NCBI RefSeq assembly: GCF_000002995.4
Contig: NW_025062301.1
Span: 1-59,495 of the forward strand
From: Brugia malayi
Taxonomy: Eukaryota > Nematoda > Chromadorea > Rhabditida > Onchocercidae
DNA length: 59,495 nucleotides
Direction of reading: 5' to 3'
Below are positions 49,182 through 59,495 of this stretch, piece by piece (within the stretch, counting starts at the first letter, position 1; each line of letters begins with the position of its first letter). Below the pieces are notes generated by a model. The model saw only the letters and a list, made by a program, of their open reading frames with translations, was not told the origin of the DNA and made no database searches. The translations under genes were made by a program, and so were the position numbers.

Positions 49182-49299
49182 GTCTACGACCATACCACGT
49201 TGAAAGCACGACATCTCGTCCGATCTGTCAAGTTAAGCAACGTTGGGCCTGGTTAGTACTTGGATCGGAGACGGCCTGGGAATCCCAGGTGTTGTAGAC
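49182..49299 (+). rRNA. 5S ribosomal RNA, full length
   Basis: 118 nt, canonical. Confidence 0.97.
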
Positions 49300-49435
49300 A
49301 TAATTTTGGTGTTTTTTAGACATGCATTAAATGTGATAAAAAAAATGGTTCATAGTTTGATCTGTTTGCCGAAAAATAATCAGCTGAATGTTGAATACAC
49401 AACAACTATATGATAATGATGCAGGTATGATCGAC

Positions 49436-49539
49436 GGTTTAATTACCCAAGTTTGAGGTAATTGAATGTTTCGGCCCAGAGTTTAGGCTACTGTGGCTTG
49501 AAGTAAAATTTTGGAACGTCCTGCATATTTGTGGGACAA
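49436..49539 (+). ncRNA. SL1: SL1 spliced leader RNA gene
   Basis: Canonical; long unit of 637 bp follows. Confidence 0.95.
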
Positions 49540-49822
49540 TAATAAATGCTTTTAGCAAGAATGAGATTTTGCTCAGGTTTTATCATTTGTATAAAATATA
49601 TCATCAATCTATATTACTTACTTTGAATGCATGAAGATCGAAATTTTTCTCTACTTGCAATCTGTTTTGTTCCAGTGATAATGTAAATTTAGCAATTGAA
49701 ATATTGTTGAATAATAAATTTGGGCGCAAATGTTGCTTGAAGTGAAGTAAAAATCATCGCTACAATAAATGTGTGCTATTATCGATTGGATGTGATTTAT
49801 GCTTCAACATATTTGTAACAAT

Positions 49823-49936
49823 ACGACCATACCACGTTGAAAGCACGACATCTCGTCCGATCTGTCAAGTTAAGCAACGTTGGGCCTGGTTAGTACTTGG
49901 ATCGGAGACGGCCTGGGAATCCCAGGTGTTGTAGAC
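49823..49936 (+). rRNA. 5S rRNA, lacking first 4 nt
   Basis: AACAATACGACCATACC: GTCT missing, otherwise canonical. Confidence 0.88.
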
Positions 49937-50072
49937 ATAATTTTGGTGTTTTTTAGACATGCATTAAATGTGATAAAAAAAATGGTTCATAGTTTGATCT
50001 GTTTGCCGAAAAATAATCAGCTGAATGTTGAATACACAACAACTATATGATAATGATGCAGGTATGATCGAC

Positions 50073-50176
50073 GGTTTAATTACCCAAGTTTGAGGTAATT
50101 GAATGTTTCGGCCCAGAGTTTAGGCTACTGTGGCTTGAAGTAAAATTTTGGAACGTCCTGCATATTTGTGGGACAA
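50073..50176 (+). ncRNA. SL1: SL1 spliced leader RNA gene
   Basis: Canonical; heads a 454-bp short unit. Confidence 0.95.
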
Positions 50177-50526
50177 TAATAAATGCTTTTAGCAAGAATG
50201 AGATTTTGCTCAGGTTTTATCATTTGTATAAAATATATCATCAATCTATATTACTTACTTTGAATGCATGAAGATCGAAATTTTTCTCTACTTGCAATCT
50301 GTTTTGTTCCAGTGATAATGTAAATTTAGCAATTGAAATATTGTTGAATAATAAATTTGGGCGCAAATGTTGCTTGAAGTGAAGTAAAAATCATCGCTAC
50401 AATTAAATGTGTGCTATTATCGAAAGTGATAAAAAATGGATCACAGTTTGATCTGTTCGCCGAAAAATAATCAGCTGAATGTTGAATACACAACAACTAT
50501 ATGATAATGATGCAGGTATGATCGAC

Positions 50527-50630
50527 GGTTTAATTACCCAAGTTTGAGGTAATTGAATGTTTCGGCCCAGAGTTTAGGCTACTGTGGCTTGAAGTAAAAT
50601 TTTGGAACGTCCTGCATATTTGTGGGACAA
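50527..50630 (+). ncRNA. SL1: SL1 spliced leader RNA gene
   Basis: Canonical; long unit of 642 bp follows. Confidence 0.95.
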
Positions 50631-50914
50631 TAATAAATGCTTTTAGCAAGAATGAGATTTTGCTCAGGTTTTATCATTTGTATAAAATATATCATCAATC
50701 TATATTACTTACTTTGAATGCATGAAGATCGAAATTTTTCTCTACTTGCAATCTGTTTTGTTCCAGTGATAATGTAAATTTAGCAATTGAAATATTGTTG
50801 AATAATAAATTTGGGCGCAAATGTTGCTTGAAGTGAAGTAAAAATCATCGCTACAATAAATGTGTGCTATTATCGATTGGATGTGATTTATGCTTCAACA
50901 TATTTGTAACAATA

Positions 50915-51032
50915 GTCTACGACCATACCACGTTGAAAGCACGACATCTCGTCCGATCTGTCAAGTTAAGCAACGTTGGGCCTGGTTAGTACTTGGATCG
51001 GAGACGGCCTGGGAATCCCAGGTGTTGTAGAC
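50915..51032 (+). rRNA. 5S ribosomal RNA, full length
   Basis: 118 nt, canonical. Confidence 0.97.
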
Positions 51033-51168
51033 ATAATTTTGGTGTTTTTTAGACATGCATTAAATGTGATAAAAAAAATGGTTCATAGTTTGATCTGTTT
51101 GCCGAAAAATAATCAGCTGAATGTTGAATACACAACAACTATATGATAATGATGCAGGTATGATCGAC

Positions 51169-51272
51169 GGTTTAATTACCCAAGTTTGAGGTAATTGAAT
51201 GTTTCGGCCCAGAGTTTAGGCTACTGTGGCTTGAAGTAAAATTTTGGAACGTCCTGCATATTTGTGGGACAA
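51169..51272 (+). ncRNA. SL1: SL1 spliced leader RNA gene
   Basis: Canonical; long unit of 642 bp follows. Confidence 0.95.
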
Positions 51273-51556
51273 TAATAAATGCTTTTAGCAAGAATGAGAT
51301 TTTGCTCAGGTTTTATCATTTGTATAAAATATATCATCAATCTATATTACTTACTTTGAATGCATGAAGATCGAAATTTTTCTCTACTTGCAATCTGTTT
51401 TGTTCCAGTGATAATGTAAATTTAGCAATTGAAATATTGTTGAATAATAAATTTGGGCGCAAATGTTGCTTGAAGTGAAGTAAAAATCATCGCTACAATA
51501 AATGTGTGCTATTATCGATTGGATGTGATTTATGCTTCAACATATTTGTAACAATA

Positions 51557-51674
51557 GTCTACGACCATACCACGTTGAAAGCACGACATCTCGTCCGATC
51601 TGTCAAGTTAAGCAACGTTGGGCCTGGTTAGTACTTGGATCGGAGACGGCCTGGGAATCCCAGGTGTTGTAGAC
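51557..51674 (+). rRNA. 5S ribosomal RNA, full length
   Basis: 118 nt, canonical. Confidence 0.97.
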
Positions 51675-51810
51675 ATAATTTTGGTGTTTTTTAGACATGC
51701 ATTAAATGTGATAAAAAAAATGGTTCATAGTTTGATCTGTTTGCCGAAAAATAATCAGCTGAATGTTGAATACACAACAACTATATGATAATGATGCAGG
51801 TATGATCGAC

Positions 51811-51914
51811 GGTTTAATTACCCAAGTTTGAGGTAATTGAATGTTTCGGCCCAGAGTTTAGGCTACTGTGGCTTGAAGTAAAATTTTGGAACGTCCTGCA
51901 TATTTGTGGGACAA
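51811..51914 (+). ncRNA. SL1: SL1 spliced leader RNA gene
   Basis: Canonical; long unit of 642 bp follows. Confidence 0.95.
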
Positions 51915-52198
51915 TAATAAATGCTTTTAGCAAGAATGAGATTTTGCTCAGGTTTTATCATTTGTATAAAATATATCATCAATCTATATTACTTACTTTG
52001 AATGCATGAAGATCGAAATTTTTCTCTACTTGCAATCTGTTTTGTTCCAGTGATAATGTAAATTTAGCAATTGAAATATTGTTGAATAATAAATTTGGGC
52101 GCAAATGTTGCTTGAAGTGAAGTAAAAATCATCGCTACAATAAATGTGTGCTATTATCGATTGGATGTGATTTATGCTTCAACATATTTGTAACAATA

Positions 52199-52316
52199 GT
52201 CTACGACCATACCACGTTGAAAGCACGACATCTCGTCCGATCTGTCAAGTTAAGCAACGTTGGGCCTGGTTAGTACTTGGATCGGAGACGGCCTGGGAAT
52301 CCCAGGTGTTGTAGAC
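52199..52316 (+). rRNA. 5S ribosomal RNA, full length
   Basis: 118 nt, canonical; five-T first terminator run. Confidence 0.97.
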
Positions 52317-52452
52317 ATATTTTTGGTGTTTTTTAGACATGCATTAAATGTGATAAAAAAAATGGTTCATAGTTTGATCTGTTTGCCGAAAAATAATCAG
52401 CTGAATGTTGAATACACAACAACTATATGATAATGATGCAGGTATGATCGAC

Positions 52453-52556
52453 GGTTTAATTACCCAAGTTTGAGGTAATTGAATGTTTCGGCCCAGAGTT
52501 TAGGCTACTGTGGCTTGAAGTAAAATTTTGGAACGTCCTGCATATTTGTGGGACAA
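52453..52556 (+). ncRNA. SL1: SL1 spliced leader RNA gene
   Basis: Canonical; heads a 454-bp short unit. Confidence 0.95.
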
Positions 52557-52906
52557 TAATAAATGCTTTTAGCAAGAATGAGATTTTGCTCAGGTTTTAT
52601 CATTTGTATAAAATATATCATCAATCTATATTACTTACTTTGAATGCATGAAGATCGAAATTTTTCTCTACTTGCAATCTGTTTTGTTCCAGTGATAATG
52701 TAAATTTAGCAATTGAAATATTGTTGAATAATAAATTTGGGCGCAAATGTTGCTTGAAGTGAAGTAAAAATCATCGCTACAATTAAATGTGTGCTATTAT
52801 CGAAAGTGATAAAAAATGGATCACAGTTTGATCTGTTCGCCGAAAAATAATCAGCTGAATGTTGAATACACAACAACTATATGATAATGATGCAGGTATG
52901 ATCGAC

Positions 52907-53010
52907 GGTTTAATTACCCAAGTTTGAGGTAATTGAATGTTTCGGCCCAGAGTTTAGGCTACTGTGGCTTGAAGTAAAATTTTGGAACGTCCTGCATATT
53001 TGTGGGACAA
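52907..53010 (+). ncRNA. SL1: SL1 spliced leader RNA gene
   Basis: Canonical; the following long unit (626 bp) is the first with clustered indels. Confidence 0.95.
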
Positions 53011-53291
53011 TAATAAATGCTTTTAGCAAGAATGAGATTTTGCTCAGGTTTTATCATTTGTATAAAATATATCATCAATCTATATTACTTACTTTGAATG
53101 CATGAAGATCGAAATTTTTCTCTACTTGCAATCTGTTTTGTTCCAGTGATAATGTAAATTTAGCAATTGAAATATTGTTGAATAATAAATTTGGGCGCAA
53201 ATGTTGCTTGAAGTGAAGTAAAAATCATCGCTACAATAAATGTGTGCTATTATCGATTGGATGTGATTTATGCTTCAAATATTTGTAACAA

Positions 53292-53399
53292 AGTCCAACC
53301 GTGAAAGCACGACATCTCGTCCGATCTGTCAAGTTAAGCAACGTTGGCCTGGTTAGTACTTGGATCGGAGACGGCCTGGGAATCCCAGGTGTTGTAGAC
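53292..53399 (+). rRNA. 5S rRNA, degraded copy
   Basis: 5' part reads GTCCAACCGTGAAAG and a G is missing in GTTGGCCTGG. Several small losses; start approximate. Lies where consensus quality falls. Confidence 0.75.
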
Positions 53400-53532
53400 A
53401 TATTTTGGTGTTTTTTAGACATGCATTAATGTGATAAAAAAATGGTTCATAGTTTGATCTGTTTGCCGAAAAATAATCAGCTGAATGTTGAATACACAAC
53501 AACTATATGATAATGATGCAGGTATGATCGAC

Positions 53533-53636
53533 GGTTTAATTACCCAAGTTTGAGGTAATTGAATGTTTCGGCCCAGAGTTTAGGCTACTGTGGCTTGAAG
53601 TAAAATTTTGGAACGTCCTGCATATTTGTGGGACAA
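53533..53636 (+). ncRNA. SL1: SL1 spliced leader RNA gene
   Basis: Canonical sequence; followed by a 455-bp unit lacking 5S. Confidence 0.93.
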
Positions 53637-53987
53637 TAATAAATGCTTTTAGCAAGAATGAGATTTTGCTCAGGTTTTATCATTTGTATAAAATATATCA
53701 TCAATCTATATTACTTACTTTGAATGCATGAAGATCGAAATTTTTCTCTACTTGCAATCTGTTTTGTTCCAGTGATAATGTAAATTTAGCAATTGAAATA
53801 TTGTTGAATAATAAATTTGGGCGCAAATGTTGCTTGAAGTGAAGTAAAAATCATCGCTACAATAAATGTGTGCTATTATCGAAAGTGATAAAAAATGGAT
53901 CACAGTTTTGATCTGTTCGCCGGAAAAATAATCAGCTGAATGTTGAATACACAACAACTATATGATAATGATGCAGGTATGATCGAC

Positions 53988-54089
53988 GGTTTAATTACCC
54001 AAGTTTGAGGTAATTGAATGTTTCGGCCAGAGTTTAGGCTACTGTGCTTGAAGTAAAATTTTGGAACGTCCTGCATATTTGTGGGACAA
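53988..54089 (+). ncRNA. SL1: SL1 RNA gene with two single-base losses
   Basis: Leader intact; TTCGGCCAGAG and CTGTGCTTG each lack one base in the second stem region. Confidence 0.85.
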
Positions 54090-54454
54090 TAATAAATGCT
54101 TTTAGCAAGAATGAGATTTTTGCTCAGGTTTTATCATTTGTATAAATATATCATCAATCTATATTACTTACTTTGAATGCATGAAGATCGAAATTTTTCT
54201 CTACTTGCAATCTGTTTTGTTCCAGTGATAATGTAAATTTAGCAATTGAAATATGTTGATAATAATAAATTCTGGGAGCGGCAAATGGATTGCTTGCAAG
54301 TGAATGTAAACAACATCTCGTCTCTTCATTAAATGTGTGCTATTATCGAATAGGTGATAAAAAATGGATCATCAGTTTGATCTGTTCGCCGAAAATAATC
54401 AGCTGAATGTTGAATACACAACAACTATATGATAATGATGCAGGTATGATCGAC

Positions 54455-54558
54455 GGTTTAATTACCCAAGTTTGAGGTAATTGAATGTTTCGGCCCAGAG
54501 TTTAGGCTACTGTGGCTTGAAGTAAAATTTTGGAACGTCCTGCATATTTGTGGGACAA
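54455..54558 (+). ncRNA. SL1: SL1 spliced leader RNA gene
   Basis: Canonical; upstream spacer (54250-54360) is scrambled and contains the 5S-like fragment ACATCTCGTC. Confidence 0.92.
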
Positions 54559-54908
54559 TAATAAATGCTTTTAGCAAGAATGAGATTTTGCTCAGGTTTT
54601 ATCATTTGTATAAAATATATCATCAATCTATATTACTTACTTTGAATGCATGAAGATCGAAATTTTTCTCTACTTGCAATCTGTTTTGTTCCAGTGATAA
54701 TGTAAATTTAGCAATTGAAATATTGTTGAATAATAAATTTGGGCGCAAATGTTGCTTGAAGTGAAGTAAAAATCATCGCTACAATTAAATGTGTGCTATT
54801 ATCGAAAGTGATAAAAAATGGATCACAGTTTGATCTGTTCGCCGAAAAATAATCAGCTGAATGTTGAATACACAACAACTATATGATAATGATGCAGGTA
54901 TGATCGAC

Positions 54909-55013
54909 GGTTTAATTACCCAAGTTTGAGGTAATTGAATGTTTCGGCCCCAGAGTTTAGGCTACTGTGGCTTGAAGTAAAATTTTGGAACGTCCTGCAT
55001 ATTTGTGGGACAA
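54909..55013 (+). ncRNA. SL1: SL1 RNA gene with one extra C
   Basis: Leader intact; TTCGGCCCCAGAG has an added C. Confidence 0.88.
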
Positions 55014-55239
55014 TAATAATGCTTTTAGCAAGAATGAGATTTTGCTCAGGTTTTATCATTTGTATAAAATATATCATCAATCTATATTACTTACTTTGAA
55101 TGCATGAAGATCGAAATTTTCTACTTCTAATCTGTTGTTCCATGATAATGTAAATTTAGCAATTGAATTGTTGAATAATAAATTTGGCGCAAATGTTGCA
55201 GTGAATAAATCTCGTAAATTGTAGCATATTGATATTTGT

Positions 55240-55327
55240 TGATAATTACAATATTGGAAGCCGCACATCGTTTGTCTTGCAAGTGAAGTAAACTGAATCG
55301 GATGACGCCTGGACCAGATGTGAGACA
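55240..55327 (+). pseudogene. scrambled 5S rRNA remnant
   Basis: Pieces resembling 5S in order: GCACATCGTTTGTCTTGCAA, AATCGGATGACGCCTGGA, CCAGATGTGAGAC, corresponding to the middle, box C and 3' end, with heavy indels. It explains the unusual 545-bp unit length. Could be a true relic or a consensus failure. Confidence 0.5.
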
Positions 55328-55453
55328 ATGTGTGCTTTTTATCATTAAATGTGATAAAAAAAATGGATCACAGTTTGATCTGTTCGCCGAAAAATAATCA
55401 GCTGAATGTTGAATACACAACAACTATATGATAATGATGCAGGTATGATCGAC

Positions 55454-55558
55454 GGTTTAATTACCCAAGTTTGAGGTAATTGAATGTTTCGGCCCAGAGT
55501 TTAGGCTACTGTGGCTTGAAGTAAAATTTTGGAATCGTCCTGCATGTTTGTGGGACAA
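55454..55558 (+). ncRNA. SL1: SL1 RNA gene with Sm-site-proximal insertion
   Basis: Leader intact; GGAATCGTCC has an added T after the Sm site and the hairpin loop has one substitution. Confidence 0.87.
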
Positions 55559-55910
55559 TAATAAATGCTTTTAGCAAGAATGAGATTTTGCTCAGGTTTT
55601 ATCATTTGTATAATAATATATCATCAATCTATATTACTTACTTTGAATGCATGAAGATCGAAATTTTTCTCTACTTGCAATCTGTTTTGTTCCAGTGATA
55701 ATGTAATTTAGCAATTGAAATATTGTTGAATAATAAATTGGGGCGCAAATGTTGCTTGAAGTGAAGTAAAAATCATCGCTACAATTAAATGTGTGCTATT
55801 ATCGAAAGTGATAAAAAAATGGATCACAGTTTGATCTGTTCGCCGAAAAATAATCAGCTGAATGTTGAATACACAACAACTATATGATAATGATGCAGGT
55901 ATGATCGAAC

Positions 55911-56012
55911 GGTTTAATTACCAAGTTTGAGGTAATTGAATGTTTCGGCCCAGAGTTTAGGCTACTGTGGCTTGAAGTAAAATTTTGGAAGTCCTGCATA
56001 TTTGTGGGACAA
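55911..56012 (+). ncRNA. SL1: SL1 RNA gene, leader one C short
   Basis: AATTACCAAG lacks one C, and GGAAGTCC lacks one C before the 3' hairpin. Confidence 0.82.
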
Positions 56013-56366
56013 TAATAAATGCTTTTAGCAAGAATGAGATTTTGCTCAGGTTTTATCATTTGTATAAAATAAATATATCATCTATCTATATTACTTACTT
56101 TGAATGCATGAAGATCGAAATTTTTCTCTACTTGCAATCTGTTTTGTTCCAGTGATAATGTAAATTTAGCAATTGAAATATTGTTGAATAATAAATTTGG
56201 GCGCAAATGTTGCTTGAAGTGAAGTAAAAATCATCGCTACAATTAAATGTGTGCTATTATCGAAAGTGATAAAAAATGGATCACAGTTTGATCTGTTCGC
56301 CGAAAAATAATCAGCTGAATGTTGAATACACAACAACTATATGATAATGATGCAGGTATGATCGAC

Positions 56367-56470
56367 GGTTTAATTACCCAAGTTTGAGGTAATTGAATGT
56401 TTCGGCCCAGAGTTTAGGCTACTGTGGCTTGAAGTAAAATTTTGGAACGTCCTGCATATTTGTGGGACAA
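56367..56470 (+). ncRNA. SL1: SL1 spliced leader RNA gene
   Basis: Canonical copy inside the poor-quality right part. Confidence 0.93.
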
Positions 56471-56831
56471 TAATAAATGCTTTTAGCAAGAATGAGATTT
56501 TGCTCAGGTTTTATCATTTGTATAAAAATATATCATCAATCTATATTACTTACTTTGAATGCATGAAGATCGAAATTTTTCTCTACTTGCAATCTGTTTT
56601 GTTCCAGTGATAATGTAAATTTAGCAATTGAAATATTGTTGAATAATAAATTTGGGCGCAAATGTTGCTTGAAGTGAAGTAAAAATCATCGCTACAATTA
56701 AATGTGTGCTATTATCGAAAGTGATAAAAAATGGATCACAGTTTGATCTGTTCGCCGAAAAATAATCAGCTGAATGTTGAATACACAACAACTATATGAT
56801 AATGATGCAGGTATGATCGATATATATCGAC

Positions 56832-56935
56832 GGTTTAATTACCCAAGTTTGAGGTAATTGAATGTTTCGGCCCAGAGTTTAGGCTACTGTGGCTTGAAGT
56901 AAAATTTTGGAACGTCCTGCATATTTGTGGGACAA
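56832..56935 (+). ncRNA. SL1: SL1 spliced leader RNA gene
   Basis: Canonical RNA, with a short TATATATCGA insertion just upstream of the start. Confidence 0.92.
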
Positions 56936-57283
56936 TAATAAATGCTTTTAGCAAGAATGAGATTTTGCTCAGGTTTTATCATTTGTATAAAATATATCAT
57001 CAATCTATATTACTTACTTTGAATGCATGAAGATCGAAATTTTTCTCTACTTGCAAATCTTTTGTTCCAGTGATAATGTAAATTTAGCAATTGAAATATG
57101 TTGAATAATAAATTTGGGCGCAAATGTTGCTTGAAGTGAAGTAAAAATCATCGCTACAATTAAATGTGTGCTATTATCGAAAGTGATAAAAAATGGATCA
57201 CAGTTTGATCTGTCGCCAAAAAAATAATCAGCTGAATGTTGAATACACAACAACTATATGATAATGATGCAGGTATGATCGAC

Positions 57284-57383
57284 GGATAATTACCCAAGAA
57301 CTATTTCGTTCAATTTTCGGCCCAGAGTTTAGGCTACTGTGGCTGGAAGTAAAATTTGAACGTCCTGCATATTTGTGGGACAA
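57284..57383 (+). ncRNA. SL1: SL1 RNA gene, corrupted leader
   Basis: Reads GGATAATTACCCAAGAACTA: leader start altered, donor region lost. 3' half recognisable. Probably a consensus error. Confidence 0.6.
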
Positions 57384-57666
57384 TAATAATGCTTTTAGCA
57401 AGAATGAGATTTTGCTCAGGTTTTATCATTTGTATAAAAATATATCATCAATCTATATTACTTACTTTGAATGCATGAAGATCGAAATTTTTCTCTACTT
57501 GCAATCTGTTTTGTTCCAGTGATAATGTAAATTTAGCATTGGAAAATATTATTGAATAATTAATTTGGCGCAAATGTTGCTTGAAGTGAAGTAAAAATCA
57601 TCGCTACAATAAATGTGTGCTATTATCGATTGGATGTGATTTATGCTTCAACATATTTGTGACAAT

Positions 57667-57774
57667 ACCACGTTGAAAAGCACGAACATCTCGTCGGGTC
57701 TGTCAAAGTTAAGCAACGTTGGGCCTGTTAGTACTTGGATCGGAGACGCGCCTGGAATCCCAGATTTTGTAGAC
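57667..57774 (+). rRNA. 5S rRNA, degraded truncated-class copy
   Basis: GGGTC variant lacking the 5' end, with several indels (GAAAAGC, GACGCGCC, CCCAGATTTTG). Confidence 0.72.
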
Positions 57775-57907
57775 ATATTTTTGTGTTTTTGACATGCATA
57801 AATGTGATAAAAAAAAATGGTTCATAGTTTATCTGTTTGCCGAAAAAATAATCAGCTGAATGTTGAATACACAAAAACTATATGATAATGATGCAGGTAT
57901 GATCGAC

Positions 57908-58006
57908 GGTTTAAAATAACCAAGTTTGAGAATTGAATGTTTCGGCCAGAGTTAGGCTACTGTGGCTTGAAGTAAAATTTTGGAACGTCCTGCATATTTG
58001 AGCAAT
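57908..58006 (+). ncRNA. SL1: SL1 RNA gene, corrupted
   Basis: Leader reads GGTTTAAAATAACCAAG and the stem I partner lacks GGTA; 3' hairpin broken. Confidence 0.6.
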
Positions 58007-58359
58007 AATAAATGCTTTTAGCAAGAATGAGATTTTGCTCAGGTTTTATCATTTGTATAAAAAAATAATAGCATAATATTACTTACTTTGAATGCATGAA
58101 GATCGAAATTTTTCTCTACTTGCAATCTGTTTGTTTCAGTGATAATGTAAATTTAGCAATTGAAATATTGTTGAATAATAATAAATTTGGGCGTGTTGCT
58201 TGAAGTGAATAAAAATCATCGCTACAATTAAATGTGTGCTATTATCGAAAGTGATAAAAAATGGATCACACAGTTTGATCTGTTCGCCGAAAAATAATCA
58301 GCTGAATGTTGAATACGAATACACAACAACTATATGATAATGATGCAGGTATGATCGAC

Positions 58360-58461
58360 GGTTTAATTACCCAAGTTTGAGGTAATTGAATGTTTCGGCC
58401 CAAGATTTAGGCTTCAATGCCTTCAACTAAAATTGGAACGTCCTGCATATTTGTGGGACAA
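58360..58461 (+). ncRNA. SL1: SL1 RNA gene, intact leader, altered body
   Basis: Leader, donor and 3' hairpin fine; the middle (CAAGATTTAGGCTTCAATG) and Sm region (CTAAAATTGG) are altered. Confidence 0.75.
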
Positions 58462-58727
58462 TAATAAATGGCTATTATCGAAGAATGAGATTGAGCTCAA
58501 GGTTTATCATTTGTATAAAATATATCATCAATCTATAATACTACTTGAATGCATGAAGATCGAAATTTTTCTCTACTTGCAATCTGTTTTGTTCCAGTGA
58601 TAATGTAAATTTAGCATACAAATATGTTGAATAATAAATTTGGGCGCAAATGTTGCTTGAAATGAAGTAAAAATCATCGCTAACAACTATATGTGTGCTA
58701 TTATCGAAAGTGATAAAAAATGGATCA

Positions 58728-58762
58728 GTGATTTATGCTTCAACATATTTGTAACAACTGAA
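58728..58762. other. chimeric join in array
   Basis: Short-type spacer is joined to the 5S-proximal flank (GTGATTTATGCTTCAACATA) and then straight to the SL1 upstream block with no 5S between. It reads as a misjoin or collapsed unit. Confidence 0.6.
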
Positions 58763-58809
58763 TGTTGAATACACAACAACTATATGATAATGATGCAGGT
58801 ATGATCGAC

Positions 58810-58911
58810 GGTTTTATACCCAAGTTTAGGTAATTTGAATGTTTCGGCCCAGAGTTTAGGCTACTGTGGCTTGAAGTAAAAATTTTGAACGTCCTGCATA
58901 TTGTGGGACAA
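58810..58911 (+). ncRNA. SL1: SL1 RNA gene, corrupted
   Basis: GGTTTTATACCCAAGTTTAGG: leader altered at both ends of stem I; body mostly recognisable. Confidence 0.62.
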
Positions 58912-59259
58912 TAATAAATTGCTTTTAGCAAGAATGAGATTTTGCTCAGGTTTTATCATTTGTATAAAATATATCATCAAATCTATATTACTACTTTGAA
59001 TGCATGAAGATGAAATTTTTCTCTACTTGCAATCTGTTTTGTTCCAGTGATAATGTAAATTTAGCAATTGAAATATTGTTGAATAATAAATTTGGAGCAA
59101 ATGTGCTTGAAGTGAAGTAAAAATCATCGCTACAATTAAATGTGTGCTATTATCGAAAGTGATAAAAAATGGATCACAGTTTGATCTGTTTGGCCGAAAA
59201 ATAATCAGCTGAATGTTGAATACACAACAATGTATGATCATTGATTTAGTATGACCGAC

Positions 59260-59362
59260 GGTTTAATTACCCAAGTTTGAGGTAATTGATGTTTCGGCCC
59301 AGAGTTTAGGCTACTGTGGCTTGAAGTAAAATTTTGGAACGTCCTGCATATTTCCCACAAAT
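59260..59362 (+). ncRNA. SL1: SL1 RNA gene, damaged 3' hairpin
   Basis: Leader and donor intact; one base lost at GTAATTGATG; hairpin reads ATATTTCCCACAAATAAT, where GTGGGA appears as its reverse complement. Confidence 0.75.
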
Positions 59363-59495
59363 AATAAATGCTTTTAGCAAGAATGAGATTTTGCTCAGGT
59401 TTTATCATTTGTATAAAATATATCATCAATCTATATTACTTACTTACTTTGAATGCATGAAGATCGAAATTTTTCTCTACTTGCAATCTGTTTTG

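Larger units (their letters stand above)
32626..59495 (+). repeat. SL1 RNA / 5S rRNA tandem array
   Basis: About 27 kb of direct tandem units with 47 SL1 RNA starts, one truncated copy, and 28 5S copies plus one remnant, all read from the plus strand. Distances between successive SL1 starts are 454 bp (SL1-only units) or 626-642 bp (SL1 + 5S units). Order from the left: S L S S (773-bp compound) L L S, then L x6, S, L x10, S, L x3, S, L x3, S, L, then mostly S to the window end. The array continues beyond the right edge. Confidence 0.97.

Noticed and set aside
53231..59429. Minus-strand open frames of 60-98 codons in the right part of the array
   Set aside because: They are antisense to SL1, 5S and spacer sequence and arise only where indels open the frame.
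32626..59495. Transposable element family
   Set aside because: Units are explained fully by SL1 and 5S genes with spacers; no terminal repeats, target duplications or transposase.

Overview
The window is nuclear DNA of a filarial-type nematode. Four signs support this. (1) The 22-nt nematode spliced leader SL1 occurs dozens of times, always at the head of a complete SL RNA-like unit. (2) SL1 genes alternate with 5S rRNA genes in one tandem array, a nematode arrangement. (3) The nematode telomere hexamer (TTAGGC, read here as GCCTAA) lies inside a satellite. (4) A decayed stretch of Wolbachia-like (Rickettsiales) genes sits between the two repeat arrays, as expected of a present or past Wolbachia host. 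I cannot name the species from sequence alone. I see no intact protein-coding gene.

Layout. 1-27186: about 13 head-to-tail copies of a very AT-rich 2095/2096-bp satellite. Each copy is a higher-order repeat of six related monomers of about 313-424 bp, and one of them carries a telomere-like GCCTAA tract. 27187-28022: a rearranged, diverged edge of the satellite. 28023-32625: a less AT-rich segment of bacterial origin. It holds two broken Rpn-family (PD-(D/E)XK) nuclease/transposase genes on the minus strand, one near each end, with plus-strand remnants of an MsbA-like ABC transporter and the C-terminal part of valyl-tRNA synthetase between them, plus two unrecognised coding remnants. Everything is frameshifted and stop-ridden, so this looks like an old nuclear Wolbachia transfer. 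32626-59495: a tandem array with 47 SL1 RNA gene copies plus one truncated copy at the junction, and 28 recognisable 5S copies, all on the plus strand.

The array has two unit types. Long units (about 626-642 bp) are SL1 + 5S. Short units (about 454 bp) carry SL1 only and have their own diagnostic substitutions. The 5S copies fall into a full-length class (118 nt) and a class lacking exactly the first 13 nt, with several intermediates. Two SL1 copies carry a paired substitution that keeps stem I but destroys the GT splice donor. Functionally the array would supply SL RNA for trans-splicing of mRNA leaders and 5S rRNA for ribosomes.

Sequence quality drops at both ends (1-4000 and from about 53200 to the end): scattered single-base indels, chimeric joins and small inversions there look like weakly polished long-read consensus. 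Changes seen only in those parts should not be read as biology.
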